Assembly: GCA_958450325.1 (NCBI GenBank)
Contig: OY288257.1
Location: 7,087,873-7,151,872 of the forward strand
Length of the DNA: 64,000 bases
Direction of reading: 5' to 3'
From: Agrostemma githago
Taxonomy: Eukaryota; Streptophyta; Magnoliopsida; Caryophyllales; Caryophyllaceae
Shown: positions 25,944 to 37,729 of the stretch, in pieces
Layout of the letters: each line of letters starts with the position of its first letter
How positions within the stretch are numbered: position 1 is the stretch's first letter
Program-made: the position numbers and the translations under genes
The notes under the pieces: model-generated
Database searches by the model: none
Told to the model about the DNA's origin: nothing
What the model saw: only the letters and a program-made list of their open reading frames with translations

Positions 25944-26605
25944 AATCTCCCCAAACCGAACCATTGCTTGTCCTCAAGCAATCAAACACAAAATCTATAG
26001 GAACAGTATACAACTCAAAGCTATTTACCCCAACTAAACTCGCTACAAAAACTAACTCAACCTAGCGACACTTAGAAAACATGAACTGACTCAAGTTATG
26101 GCATAATCAAAAGAATAACCGTGAACCGTCAACCTTGCTAGTCTTATCATTGTCGGACTCTCGCGGTTACACTCTACTCTCATGAAAGGGATGTGGAATA
26201 TAAATGCGAGATAGAGAGAAAGCAAGACGCTCGCCTAATCTGATACCTATAAACACATGCATGCAATCTAATGTGATGACAATCTCTACCTATCATTTGC
26301 ACATTCAAACTAATCGAGACCAAAACACATATCGAGACATAAAATGGTGAAATAGGATATGAGTTTAAGTGACGGGTAAGAAAGGATTATAAATATGGGA
26401 ATGTGGAGGTAATAGTCAAGCTAGTCAATTCCAAACTTCCAAATTATACTGCAAAAAAAACCCCAAATCACAAAACAGATAAAATCAAGCTGATTAACGA
26501 CGGCATTCTCCATATCTCGCTTATTTCACCAAAATCAACTCTACAATAAAATTATGATCACGCATCGGAGTCCACATCTCAATTCTTTTTCCACTCTTCT
26601 TTTAT

Positions 26606-26644
<39 letters not shown>

Positions 26645-28639
26645 CTCTTTCTTTTCTTTCTTTTTTTTTTCTTTTTGGAAACATATATATAAACCAAACC
26701 GACTTATCTCAACAACACATCACCATGACTAGCTCAACTAGGGTAGGCAATTTAGGCTTGTGGTTAATTTTGTGGTGAAAGGATAATTCGATTTTTGAGT
26801 GAAAACGAAAACGGGAAAGGGAAATAAAAAGGGAAAAAGGAAAGCCTCAATACATGCTATAGTTACGACCCGAATGCACAAAGACTTAAGAGACTGACTT
26901 CACACTTATGCAAATTGATGTTACATGTGAAATAGGGAGAACTACTCTCATTCCTATATAGACTGATCATGGATGTCATCGGTCTCAAAAGGCTCTACAA
27001 CTCAGAATTTTTGTAGTTTGCCAACAATTTAAGCCAAGTTTATTCGTTCACTGAAATTACAATCGAAATATGCCATACCCTAAGACTCGATCAAGTAAAC
27101 TAAGACATCACTAAAATGAGATAGTAATGAAACAAGTAAAGAAGAGGCAAAAGCGATTTCATCATTGTCGTTTAACACGTTCCGACACCTAATATGACTC
27201 AAAAAATGGAAAAAAAATGTATGCTGAAATGCAGAAAATATGCAACTAATGCAAATTAGTTACCAATCTCCCCAAACCAAACAATACAATGTCCTCATTG
27301 TATCAAACACAAATCGGGACAAAAAGAAGAGGAGAAAAAAGTAACTAAAAAGCATACCTAAGTGAGTGAGGGGGAGAGATACCCAGTATGTCGGAGGTTC
27401 CCCAAACCGAACTCTAGACACAGTCCAATTCCGACTTCGGTGCTGACTCCGTGTCCACCTCGATTTCCGTGCTTGTTTGTTCGGACTCCAGTTGCTGCCT
27501 GTTCTTGGCCTCGATTTGAGCTGGCTTATGTTGTGGTTCCTCGTGCACCATTATACCTGTAAAATTCAACAAACAAACACAGAAACACATAAAATCACAA
27601 AGATACATATAATCCCATGAATATGTAAAATCCAAACCCGAAACTTGACACTCGGAACCTAGCACAGATGCTGGGCACCAGAATCAAACCCCAATGAACC
27701 CACGAATCAGCAACCCAACTGGAAGACGGAGGGACAGGCGGGGAGGACTGATAGGGCGGCGAGCAGGGGCGAGACGGAGTGGTGGCGACAGATGACCGGC
27801 GTGAGGATGAAGTTAAATCAGGCGAAGGCGGGTGGAGGGCGTTAGTGGATGGAAGGCAGAAGACGGAAGAGTGGCGGCGAACGAAGTGGACAGGCGGCAG
27901 AGTGGTGTTGAGAAGCAGCGAATGAAGAGGAGAAAGAGGACGGAGAAAAGGGCGAAGAGAGGAGGCGACGTGGTGACGGGGATACAGACGGAGGGTGGTC
28001 GTGGTTGGCGAAGGTGGGGTGGAACGAAGCAGAAATGGGCGGTGGAAGAAGTGGGAGTGTGGTGGAGGAGATGGCGAAGTTCGGCAATGGATGAAGATAA
28101 AGGTTGAAGTGATGGTGAGGAGCGGCGAAAGGACGGAGGAAGTGAACAGAGGCAGGAGGTGCGGTGATGGAGGTTAGGGTTGGGATTTGGACTGGGATGA
28201 AGGAGGGGGAGTCCGGGCAGGGAGAGTCGGGTAGACTAACAGGGAGTCGGGGTGACTGGGTATGGGTGGGGACAGACTGGGGTCAGACTAGGCTGGAGTC
28301 AGATGGGGTGAGTCTATAGACTGGGGTAGATAGGTTGAGAGATTGGGTAAGGTTGAGTCTATAGACTGAGTAAATGAGTCTAAAGACTGGGATAAGTATG
28401 TAGACTTGAGTCTGCAGACTTGGGTGTTCAGTCTGGTATACTTCACTAGACTCAGCCGCTTACTAATTCTGCATACCAACTTGACATATTATCAGTATTC
28501 TCATTCTCACTCACTGAAATTAATGTAACTACTTTATTCGAACTCAAAAATAAAATTAAAATAAAAATACTCAGGTTGCCTCCCGACTAGCGCTGGTTTT
28601 TACGGTCCCGCACGACCTTGATTCGGCCACTTCATCATT
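25944..28639 (-). mobile_element. Athila-like internal region, 3' non-coding part
   Basis: Starts with the polypurine tract next to the 3' LTR. Similar CTCCCCAAACC blocks recur at about 27270 and 27398. A run of about 32 T lies at 26609-26640. A GC-rich block at 27700-28300 carries GGCGG-type repeats. Copies of AGTCTATAGACT occur near 28311 and 28357. Open frames are short and low-complexity; I call no gene. Confidence 0.6.
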
Positions 28640-29242
28640 TTATTTTAAAAAATGAATCAACGCCCTCAGTAGCATGTCATATTCCCGAGCGTAAGAAATA
28701 TGAAAACATATATAAGTGCATGATAAGATGTTAGTAGCAAATATAAGAAATATGGAACGGGACATCTCATCACGGGCTGTAAGACCAATTTCCACCTGAA
28801 ACACTGAACTAATCCTCTTGTCAGCAAAACATAAGGAATCAATGTTAACATCAGAAATCAAATTGTCAGTGTTCATAGAAAAATGGTCAGGAATTAACGG
28901 AAGTGGGACCGACAAACATGAAGGAGGAAAAAGAAGCGGAATGGAGGGAACAAAGGACAAAACCTTAAAAGGAGAAAGGATAACGGGCAAAGAAATCGAT
29001 GACTCCTCTACAATATCGTCCTCATACTCGTCCCATCGAACCTCAATATTTTCCTCGAACGTGTCATTGTCGTATTGATCCCACTTGACCTCAAGTCCCG
29101 AATCAAAAGGTTCCTCATGAAACTCATTACATAGATTCTCACAAAATGGTTCCGCGAGACTCGTGTCATAACTTCCATCACAACCTGGTTCACAGTCAAA
29201 ACAAGGATTCTCAAAAATATTCACGTCACTAGCTAGTCTCAC
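28640..29242 (-). CDS. Unidentified retrotransposon ORF (200 codons)
   Basis: A 200-codon frame in the internal region of the Athila-like element, overlapping the end of the gag fragment by about 14 bases in another frame. The first 90 residues are acidic with repeated W-D-x-Y and E-E-N/S motifs. The middle is Pro/Leu/Ser rich. The C-terminal segment (IFLIFATNILSCTYICFHIS) could be a membrane helix by composition. I do not recognise a family. It may be a leftover from a gag-pol region or a chance frame; the sense matches the element. Confidence 0.4.
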   Translation of the reverse strand: MRLASDVNIFENPCFDCEPGCDGSYDTSLAEPFCENLCNEFHEEPFDSGLEVKWDQYDNDTFEENIEVRWDEYEDDIVEESSISLPVILSPFKVLSFVPSIPLLFPPSCLSVPLPLIPDHFSMNTDNLISDVNIDSLCFADKRISSVFQVEIGLTARDEMSRSIFLIFATNILSCTYICFHISYAREYDMLLRALIHFLK

Positions 29243-29531
29243 CTACGGGTTCATCACTAGGCAAATAAAGTGAAAAACCGGGTTTCACACTTTCTTCAGC
29301 TAGCCAATCGAAGTAATCTACTGCCTCGTCATAGGATTTGATTTCGAAATCCTTACATGTAGAATATAAGTAGGCTTTGGTAGACTCCGTCATACCCTTC
29401 AAAATGGTAAGAACAAGTGTTTCATTAGTGAAATATTTGCTTTTCAGAGAGCCAAGCAAACTGCAAAACCGTTGTACGTAAGCTCCAAAAGTCTCACCGG
29501 ACTCCTGCGGAAAATCTACAACAATTCTCAT
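29229..29531 (-). pseudogene. Gag fragment of the Athila-like element
   Basis: About 100 codons read MRIVVDFPQESGETFGAYVQ followed by a helical RFCSLLGSLKSKYFTNETL and LTILKGMTESTKAYL. This fits the capsid helices of plant Ty3/gypsy Gag, where a 'E-(T/S)-(F/L)-x-(A/D)-(Y/W)-x-x-(R/F)' segment precedes a short 'L...F(Y)xGL' block. The frame ends without zinc knuckle, protease or reverse transcriptase, so at best it is a truncated capsid protein. It lies about 85 bp inside the primer site, the right place for gag. Confidence 0.6.
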
Positions 29532-29616
29532 AGAAACAGTGAGATCGGTCTCAAGAAATAAAAATTCCCCGAGACGAGAGATAAATTAATTAACTAACAA
29601 ATAAAATTACGTTGCC

Positions 29617-29634
29617 TCCCCGGCAACGGCGCCA
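29617..29634 (-). other. Athila-like primer-binding site (tRNA-Asp type)
   Basis: Minus strand reads TGGCGCCGTTGCCGGGGA, five bases inside the 5' LTR end. It is complementary to the 3' end of plant tRNA-Asp as I recall it, the usual primer for Athila-type elements. Confidence 0.88.
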
Positions 29635-29639
29635 AAAAT

Positions 29640-31162
29640 TGATACGGGTTAGTCGCGTCACCGTAATCAAAATAATCCTAGATTACTACTAACGGGTAGC
29701 TAGCGGTAAGCAGGGTCGATTTCACAGGGAGGCAGGTTGAAAATTATAAGTTAGTCAATTAAATTATCGGGTCACGAATTTTTATGGTTTGGTGAGCTGA
29801 CAGTCTAATAAAATCTAATGAATTAATAAAAAATGAGAAAAGTACCAGAGTTGTCGGATCACCACGAATTAAACAGGCATACATACGATTTCCAAATAAT
29901 CAGTTAAGACGAGTTAAAGAATATCGACACGGTCCTCTCGGATCACTAGTCATCCTAGAAGTCACCTAACGGGCTCTCGCTACGTATTAGGGAAGTCTAT
30001 CGATTACAACGAGTCTTATCCTTTCCCGGGCTTTCGCTACGTAGGTCGGGATTACGAGATACAAACAATCAACTACGGCCTATAATTAATTATTCGTCAT
30101 TAAGATGTTGCAAGAGCGATTTAACTCATACATGTCGATTATTTAGTTATCACATAAATACAGTTCAATTCGTAATTCACCTAAACTCTAGTGACATAAA
30201 TATTAGCTTAGCATATTTACGATGATAATAATACTGACAAATTGAATCATGATGAAATAACAGGATGAATGAAAATAAGAAGAAAATAAAGAAGCAGAAT
30301 GATGAGAAGTTACAGGAAACAGATAACAGTAAACAGGAAGGAGGAGGAGATTAGGGAAGAGGAAGAAAGTACCGGATTGGAATGAATAAAAGAACAGAGA
30401 TGGAGAATTAGAATAAAAATAACCCAATCGAGAATATGAAAACCGGAATTCTGAGAAATAAACTTGATAAAAATAAAAGCTAAATATTTACAGGAAACTA
30501 AACTAAAACTAATTTGTGTGAATGATTGAATGAGACAAAGATAAAAGATGAAGATCATCAAATTAAAGCTGTATTTAAACTGCTTAAGCCCTCAATAACT
30601 GTCCTTTCTTTCCTGCTATCTTCAATCCCATTAACTAGGGAGTGGGAAGAACTGAAGAGCATAATAGGGGGAGTAGTGGGTAAAGTCAACTGAATTAGTA
30701 TTTGAGTGGTATCCCATCCTGCAGACTTGGATTTTAGGCTGGTAGACTTGAGATCCAAGTCTGCAGACTGAGTTCAATCTAGGCTTCCAACGGACTTCTC
30801 CTCAGTCTACGGACTACCTGCTGCACTTTCTCAGTCTATAGACTTGTTTCCCAGTCTATAGACTTGTGCTTTAGTCTACAGCTTTCTTGCTTTCCTTCTT
30901 CTCAGTCTATAGACTCACAGTCTAGTCTATAGACTTTCTTCCTTCTTCTTGGTCTACAATGAATCGGTTTCAAAGCTTTAATATTTTGGATGCAATTTTT
31001 AGCTCTTTTAACTACTCGGTCTCGATTATCTGCAAAACAACAAAAGAATACCCGAGTAGCACATATGGGAGAAAATAGCGTAATCCGACTCCTAAAATAA
31101 TAAATCGACACAGAAATGCGTGCCAAAATAGGTGAAAAATCGAATAGGAACGGCACGCATCA
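29640..31162 (-). repeat. Athila-like 5' LTR (intact, 1523 bp)
   Basis: TGATGCGTGCC...CCCGTATCA on the minus strand. Serves as the empty-site reference for the Helitron and MULE insertions in its partner. Contains at least four AGTCTATAGACT palindromes (about 30833-30935), probably in U3. Confidence 0.93.
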
Positions 31163-31320
31163 CTAATCCGATCCAGTGAATGTTAAATTAAAAAAAAAAA
31201 ACCAGAATTAAATGCGTTGCATCGGATTAGCCGACGCAAATTTTAATATTGCATCCGGTTGCGTCGGCTAATCCGACGCAACATATGTTAAAATAAAAAA
31301 AACGCGACAGTCAGACACAA
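31163..31320. repeat. CACTA left subterminal repeats, resumed
   Basis: Continuation of the array cut by the Athila-like element. TTGCATCGGATTAGCCGACGCAA and its facing partner lie at 31215-31280, with the same AATAAAAAAAA spacers as the other side. Confidence 0.88.
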
Positions 31321-32157
31321 ACCCAATCTCCTTATCCCTCTAAAATCGATAACCCGGCGACCCCAATCCCCAACCCCGAACGCGCACCACCCCCACCCAC
31401 CTCCGGCGACACCTTCCTCCGGCGACCTTCATCCGGCGACTTTCCTCCGGCGCGCACAACCCCCACCCAGATCCGGCGAGCCAGCCCATTTCTGGCGCAC
31501 CAACAACCAAACCCTAGGTTTCCCCTACCCATTTCCGCCAAACCCAGCCCCGAACCCCCGGCGAACCGAATCCCACGAACCCTACCCTTTCCGGCGCACC
31601 CAAACCCGGCCCCGAACCCCCGACGAACTTAACCCGTCCCTGAACCCCCGGCGAACCGAACCCGTCCCCGAACCCTCGGCGAACCGAACCCTCCGGCGTA
31701 CTCTAACCCGACCCAGCCCCGAAAAACCCTAACCCGACCTTCAAATCTCAGGTATGGACTCTACTGTTTAAGTGTTTTGATTAGTTTAGTTTTTACTTAA
31801 TTAGTTCAATTAGTTTACCGTTTAGATTACTTAATTAGATTAATTGTTAGTTAGTATGTTAGGCTTTGTTACTAAACTGTTTTGATTAAGTTAGATAATT
31901 ATGGTGATTAGATTGTATGGTGATTATGTAGGGTTAATTAGTTAATTAGATTGTAGGGTGAGTATGTTAATTAGGTTAGTTAGTTTAGTAATTAGGTTAA
32001 TTACGTTAATTAGTATATTATTTAGGTTAATTAGTATGTGAATTAGGTTAGATTTCGTTTTATTGTTAGACGGTAATTGTAGTATGTGAATTAGGTTAGT
32101 TAGTATGTTAATTAGGTATTAGTGATTATTGTATTAGGTTAGAAATTGTGTTATTAG
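31321..32157 (+). other. CACTA 5' non-coding region
   Basis: First a GC-rich stretch (31340-31740) with imperfect CCCCGAACCCCCGGCGAACC repeats, probably leader of the transposase gene. Then AT-rich sequence with GTTAATTAG/TAGGTTA repeats (31780-32150). CAGGTATGG near 31750 could be a splice donor. No open frame I can identify. Confidence 0.5.
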
Positions 32158-32720
32158 ATTAGTAGTAGTATGTAGTAGTATAATGAATTAGATTTGTTGA
32201 GATAGATGGGTAGTAGTATTAGTAGTAGATTAATTAGTAGTTTTAGTAGTAGTACATTAGTAGTGCTAGTAGTAGTATTACTAATCTACTACTAATATTA
32301 CATTAAAATACTTCATTACTACTACTAATGCTACTACTAATATTACTAATCTAATACTAATATTACTAATACTAATAACCTACTACTAATACTATGTACT
32401 ACTAATACTACTACTACTAATATTCTACTACTACTACTACTACTACGAATTTCTACTTCTACTTTTACTACTACTACTACTACTAATTTTCCACTACTAC
32501 TACTATACTACTACTACTACTTTTCTACTACTACTACTACTAATTTACTACTTGTACTTTTACTACTACTACTACTACTAATTTTACACTACTACTACTA
32601 CTATACTACTACTACTAATTTTCCACTACTACTACTACTATACTACTACTACTAATTTTCTACTACTACTACTACTACTAATTTACTACTTGTACTTTTA
32701 CTACTACTACTACTAATTTT

Positions 32721-32756
<36 letters not shown>

Positions 32757-32761
32757 ATTTT

Positions 32762-32794
<33 letters not shown>

Positions 32795-32862
32795 ATTTTC
32801 TACTACTACTACCACTACTAATTTTCCACTACTACTACTATACTACTACTACTACTACTTTT

Positions 32863-32895
<33 letters not shown>

Positions 32896-33042
32896 ATTTT
32901 CTACTACAACTAATACTAATTTTCTACTACTACAACTAATACTAATTTCCTACTTCTACTTTTACTACTACCACTACTACTACTACTACTACTAATATTC
33001 TATTTCCTCTACTACTACTAAACTACCACTACTACTAATTTT

Positions 33043-33075
<33 letters not shown>

Positions 33076-33144
33076 ATTTTCTACTAGTACTACTACTACT
33101 ACTACTACAAATATTCTATTTCCTCTACTACTACACTACTACTA

Positions 33145-33185
<41 letters not shown>

Positions 33186-33195
33186 ATCTTCTACT
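32158..33195. repeat. Kilobase-scale TAG/CTA trinucleotide tract with strand switch
   Basis: From 32158 to about 32278 the plus strand is TAGTAG-type; from about 32280 to 33190 it is CTACTA-type. It is organised in higher-order units where CTA runs are broken by AATTTTC or AATTTAC. Lies upstream of the TNPD coding exon inside the CACTA element. Confidence 0.9.
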
Positions 33196-33856
33196 ATGTA
33201 CTTCTGCTACATAAACAATACTAAAAAAAAGGAAATTTGTTTTGTTTCCTAAATTTCAGCAGTTAGTGGTTGTAATTATAGTAAGTATTAATGTCTTGGA
33301 TTACTGTGTCGAGATATGATTGCTGTTGTTATTTGTTTTCGTTGTGTACTGTGCATGAGCATTGTTTGAAATCTACTCAGACCTACCTAGTGCCCGTTCA
33401 AGAGTTACTCATTAGGAGTAATTCTTGGACAGTCCCCGTTTTGGGACTGTTCTTGTGCCTTTCATGTCACTTAGGTGGTAAACATGAAATTGTGTTGTGT
33501 TGGTAAGAGGAAAATTTGGTGACAATTCCCTCAATGTTCTTCGATTGCATATGTGGAGTTTTCATATATTCCACATTGTGCTTTTGGAGAACTGAGGCGA
33601 ATTGCTGCCGAATTTTTCTCTTATCGACATTACACAATTTCGTGTTTATCAGTGACATGGAACGCACAAGAATGGGTTTAGGTTGGAGTGATAAGGTCCC
33701 CGGTGATGAATCGTTTTTAAATTGATGGTTGTGAGAGTTCCAACTTATGGTGAAATTCGCAAAGTTTTCTTCAAATTCCATGTTGTTGACTTCTTTCCCC
33801 ACGCCATTTTGTTCATGTGTACATACCCTAATCATTCATAGTTCAATCCATATAGA
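33196..33856 (+). other. Spacer between the trinucleotide tract and the TNPD reading frame
   Basis: Holds no recognised gene. It may be leader or intron of the TNPD transcript. A minus-strand frame of 122 codons (33467-33835) resembles nothing I know. Confidence 0.5.
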
Positions 33857-36800
33857 ATGAATAGAGTAGAACGGAGTTGGATGTACGAGAGACTGGCCGA
33901 CAATAAGCGACCGAGAATAGAATTTAGAGATGGTGTCGAGGAGTTCATCAAGTTTTCCTTAGATAATAACCCCCACTACACCAGCGAGCAGCTTAGGTGC
34001 CCATGTAGAAAATGTCAAAACCGTACCTTAAAACATGAAGTAGATGTCAAACAGCATCTATACAAGCACGGTTTTGTTGAGAACTACTACGTGTGGACGT
34101 ATCATGGTGAAAATGAAAGTAGTCGCCTGCAAGAACCTGTTCGGGAAAATCCGTACCGGGACTTCGTAGAGGACACACTGCGTACGACGGTTGAGGACAT
34201 CATGGAGGAGGAGCGTAACCCAGACAACTTAAGCGACGAAGAAGTGGAACATGAACCCAACCCACAAGTCCTTTCTTTTTTCGAAATGCTAAAAAATGCT
34301 GAACTCCCAGTTTTCAGCGGGTGCGATATGAGTCTGCTGCAAGTCGCTTCAAGGATGCTGACTTTGAAGTGCGAGAGCAACATGACCTTAAGACATTTAG
34401 ACGGTTGGATCCAACTGCTAATTGACCTTCTACGAGGCACTAAGGAGAATGTCATGTCAAATAATTTCTACGAGGTTAAAAATTTGTTGAAGGGCCTCCA
34501 ACTCCCCCATGAAAAGATAGACTCGTGTCCGAATGGATGCATGCTGTTCTGGAAGGGAGATTCGGACCTCGACGCGTGTAGGAAATGTGGATCCGGGAGG
34601 TACAAGAGTCGAACAACAAATACTAGGGGGAAGAGAGTACCAACTAAGGTTTTGACTTACTTCCCAGTAGGTCCGAGGCTACAAAGACTATATGCGACAA
34701 AGAAAATTGCGGGCGAGATGAGTTGGCACCACAGTAACTCCAAAATCAGAGCTAGTGGTATGATGACACACCCTAGCGACGGTGAAGCTTGGAAGACATT
34801 TGATATCAAACATCCCGAGTTCGCGAAAGAGCCGCACAACGTACATTTTGGTTTGTGCACATATGGTTTCTCACCCTACGGGCAGTTCGGCAAGTCGTAC
34901 TCATGTTGGCCGGTTATTTTGACACCGTACAACCTACCGCCGTGGTTATGCAATAAGATACAATTTATGCTCCTGTCACTTATTGTTCCTGGCCCTAGGA
35001 ACCCGAAAGCCAATATGGACGTGTATCTCCAACCACTTGTTGAAGAGTTAAAAAGTTTGTGGGATAATGGGATTTACACGTACGATGTGTCGAGGAAAAG
35101 TAGTTTCAATTTACGGGCTGCACTAATGTGGACCATCAACGACTTCCCAACTTACGGGATGTTGTCTGGTTGGAGTACAACGGGTTACCGTGCTTGTCCT
35201 TACTGTCAAGCGAAGGATCAAAAATCCTTTTGGCTAAAAAATAGCGGAAAGGTATCTTGGTTTGACTGTCACAGACAATTTCTACCTTCCGACCATCCAT
35301 TTAGGCATAACTGTAAGAGTTTCCTGAAGAAACAAACCGATGAAACTAGGATCGCATGTAAACGGTTAACAGGCGATGAGATATGGACAGATGTGCAGAA
35401 GTACCCTACAATAGTACACGCTACCCACCAACATTTGAAAAAATTGAAGGACAAGAAGGAAGGTTGGTGGAAGCAGAGCATATTCTGGGAACTTCCGTAC
35501 TGGCACACTCTGCTTATCAGACACAACCTTGATGTTATGCATATCGAGAAGAATTTCTTTGAGCAGATTATCAACACCGTGATGGATGTACCGAACAAGA
35601 CAGCCTTTGGACCAAAAGGCAAAGCCGATTTCAAGGAACTGTGTCTTGGGCGACCTAAGTCCTCGTCGTTTGGTATGGAAAAAAATGATAGGAAGGCTTT
35701 GTGCGATTGGGTGAGTGGTTTGAAGTTTTCGGATGGTTACGCATCCGACTTATCCCGGTGTGTGGACCAGTCCAAGTTAATTTTGCATGGCATGAAAAGC
35801 CACGACTGTCACGTGTTTATGTCGCGCTTGATACCAGTAGCTTTGAAACAGCTGGTGTCAATGAACACGTGGAATGCATTGACAGAGATCAGTCAGTTCT
35901 TCCGAGATTTGTGTTCCACTACGGTGTCAGTCGAGTCCATGAATCGACTTGAGAACAATATTCCCGAGATCCTTTGCAAGTTGGAGAAAATATTTCCTCC
36001 GTCATTCTTCAACTCGATGAAGCATCTCCCACTTCATTTGCCGTATGAGGCAAGGGTTGGCGGTCCAGTTCAGTACCGGTGGATGTACCCATTCGAAAGG
36101 TAACGTCCTCAACTCTCCTTAGTGTGACTTCCCGTGCATTGATTACCAATTAAGTCTTACATGAGAGCTAATATTTTAATTTGCAGGTTCTTAAACCATC
36201 TGGAAAAAAAATTGGTAACAAAGCACGTGTTGAGGGTTCAATATGCAACGCGTATTTGTTAGAGGAGACATCAAACTTCTGCTCCTTCTACTTCGAAGAG
36301 CACGTTGACACAAAATCTAAAGACCTAGACGTGGGTGTGCATCAGACTGAAGACTACCAAATAGAGGTGGAACCCTTTCAGTCTGATGTTGGAAGCAGCA
36401 CTGGAAAATGTAAGGAGAGGTGGTTGACCGATGTTGAGTACAAGCAGGCACACTCCTACGTTCTGAGAAACTGTGGCCCTGTAATCAGACCGTACGAGGA
36501 GTAAGTAACTCACGTACAACATACCATCCTCATAATTGGTAGTATGTGTGATTAAGTACAACTGCTGACAATTTCAGGAAAATCGAGGCTTTCATTATGG
36601 CAGAACATGCGGAAGTGACAACATCTGACGATGTTTGGGTGGCATATGAGTCACTGTTTCCCTCTTGGCTACGTACTCAAGTATGTTGAAATGCTATTTG
36701 CTTGATCATTACAAATTGTGTATGTGTTTGGTACAAAATTTAATTGCATTGTTTTTCGACGAATTTTATGTTGACAATAGCCTGAAGCGCTGGAGGATCC

Positions 36801-37209
36801 CATTGTAAGACCTCTAGTCACTGGGCCGTCTTCACGAGTCAGAACTTGGAGGCGATATAAAATTAACGGGTACAAGTTCCGTGCGTTTGTCGAGGGTGTT
36901 GACGTTCCAAAACTGACCAAAAGTAACGGCGTATGTGTGTTGTCCACCGAAGGGTCAGATTACTATGGAACACTACTCGAGGTGATCGAGCTCGACTACT
37001 ACGACAGCCACAAAAACTGCAAGGCCATACTGTTCAAATGTGATTGGATCGACAACTCCCCGCACGGAGTCACTGTTCATGAGAACTACAATCTTGTGGA
37101 TGTCGACCTCACGATAAAACTGCGAGGGCACAACCCTTTTGTGTTGGCGTATCAAGTCGATCAAGTCTGCTATGCACCTTACCCAAAGGGAAAAAAGAGT
37201 ACGAATTGA
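33857..37209 (+). CDS. CACTA transposase TNPD / tnp2 type (3' half disrupted)
   Basis: Cuts and rejoins the element ends in En/Spm transposition. Exon 1 (33857-36099) opens with a transposase-associated domain (RSWMYERL..., C48/C50/C53 in CPCRKC). Next is the tnp2 core: a CPNGC...ACRKCGSGRYK zinc block, PGPRNPKANMDVYLQPLVEE, GYRACPYC and NLDVMHIEKNFFEQIINT. Exon 1 ends at the YRWMYPFER motif that opens DUF4218. Exon 2 (36187-36500) continues DUF4218, exon 3 (36578-36680) links, and exon 4 (36781-37209) is DUF4216 (DYYGTLLEVIELDYYD, FKCDWID). Two defects: the reading frame across the first intron fits only if the A8 run at 36204-36211 has lost one base, and TGA at 37207-37209 replaces an expected Trp codon. 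Beyond it the same frame stays open to 37569, encoding an acidic tail. Confidence 0.93.
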
Positions 37210-37569
37210 TCTGCGGTTTTCAAAATCAAGGCAAGATCACAAGTTGATAATCCTATCATCGACGATGACGTCTACCAAGAGAGTGTAGTTGGTAATAATC
37301 AGCCGATGTCATCAACTCTGATCGAAGACAATGACGTCAATGAAGAAGAATATGTAGTTGAAGTTGCTGGTGCTGTAGGGGAGGACGACGAGTTTACCGA
37401 CTGGATTGTTCCTGAGGGAGAGGGTGACGAGGACGACTTGATCGTCGACGATGAAGATGACGGTGATGAGGTGAATAGTGACTGGGACGATGATGATGAA
37501 GACGGGGAGGAGAGGTTCATTGAACCGCACACCGACGCGGACAGTGACAGTGACAGTGACGATAATTAG
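37210..37569 (+). pseudogene. TNPD C-terminal acidic tail, past the in-frame stop
   Basis: In the same frame as the preceding exon. It opens SAVFKIKARSQVDNP, the usual end of the DUF4216 domain, and then becomes an Asp/Glu-rich tail ending DSDSDSDDN. Because the match runs straight through the TGA, I read it as coding sequence cut off by one nonsense change. Confidence 0.8.
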
Positions 37570-37729
37570 CAATTATATAGTTGTTTGTATCTTATTCGCA
37601 TAAGTTGTAATTTATTTATTTGTAATTGAAGACTATTTTGGTACTTAATGAAATTCCTGCTTTACCCTAAACAAACTGACTCTACAGTTTAACTTTGCGC
37701 AAACATATTTTGTAGACGTGATTATGTCA
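37570..37729 (+). other. Spacer between TNPD and TNPA-like genes
   Basis: AT-rich 3' region of the TNPD gene and 5' region of the next gene. Ends in ATG TCA (37724-37729), the start of the split TNPA-like gene. Confidence 0.6.

Larger units (their letters stand above)
17865..31162 (-). mobile_element. Level 4a: Athila-like non-autonomous Ty3/gypsy retrotransposon
   Basis: Ends are TGATGCGTGCC... and ...CCCGTATCA (minus strand). The TSD CTAAT lies at 17860-17864 and 31163-31167, exactly inside a CACTA subterminal repeat. The 5' LTR is 29640-31162 (1523 bp). The 3' LTR is 17865-25943, split in three by a Helitron and a Mutator-like element; its pieces sum to 1522 bp. Primer site (29617-29634) and a polypurine tract TTTGGGGAGATT next to the 3' LTR (25944-25955) fix the orientation. 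The 3.7-kb internal region keeps only a gag fragment and an unknown frame; no pol is seen. The Athila assignment rests on the tRNA-Asp primer site and gag style. Confidence 0.93.

Noticed and set aside
27832..28177. Arg/Gly-rich frames in the GC-rich block of the Athila-like element
   Set aside because: Both strands are open over a purine-rich repeat; a composition artefact.
33467..33835. 122-codon minus-strand gene upstream of TNPD
   Set aside because: No recognised similarity, wrong strand for the element, and no start or splice context to support it.
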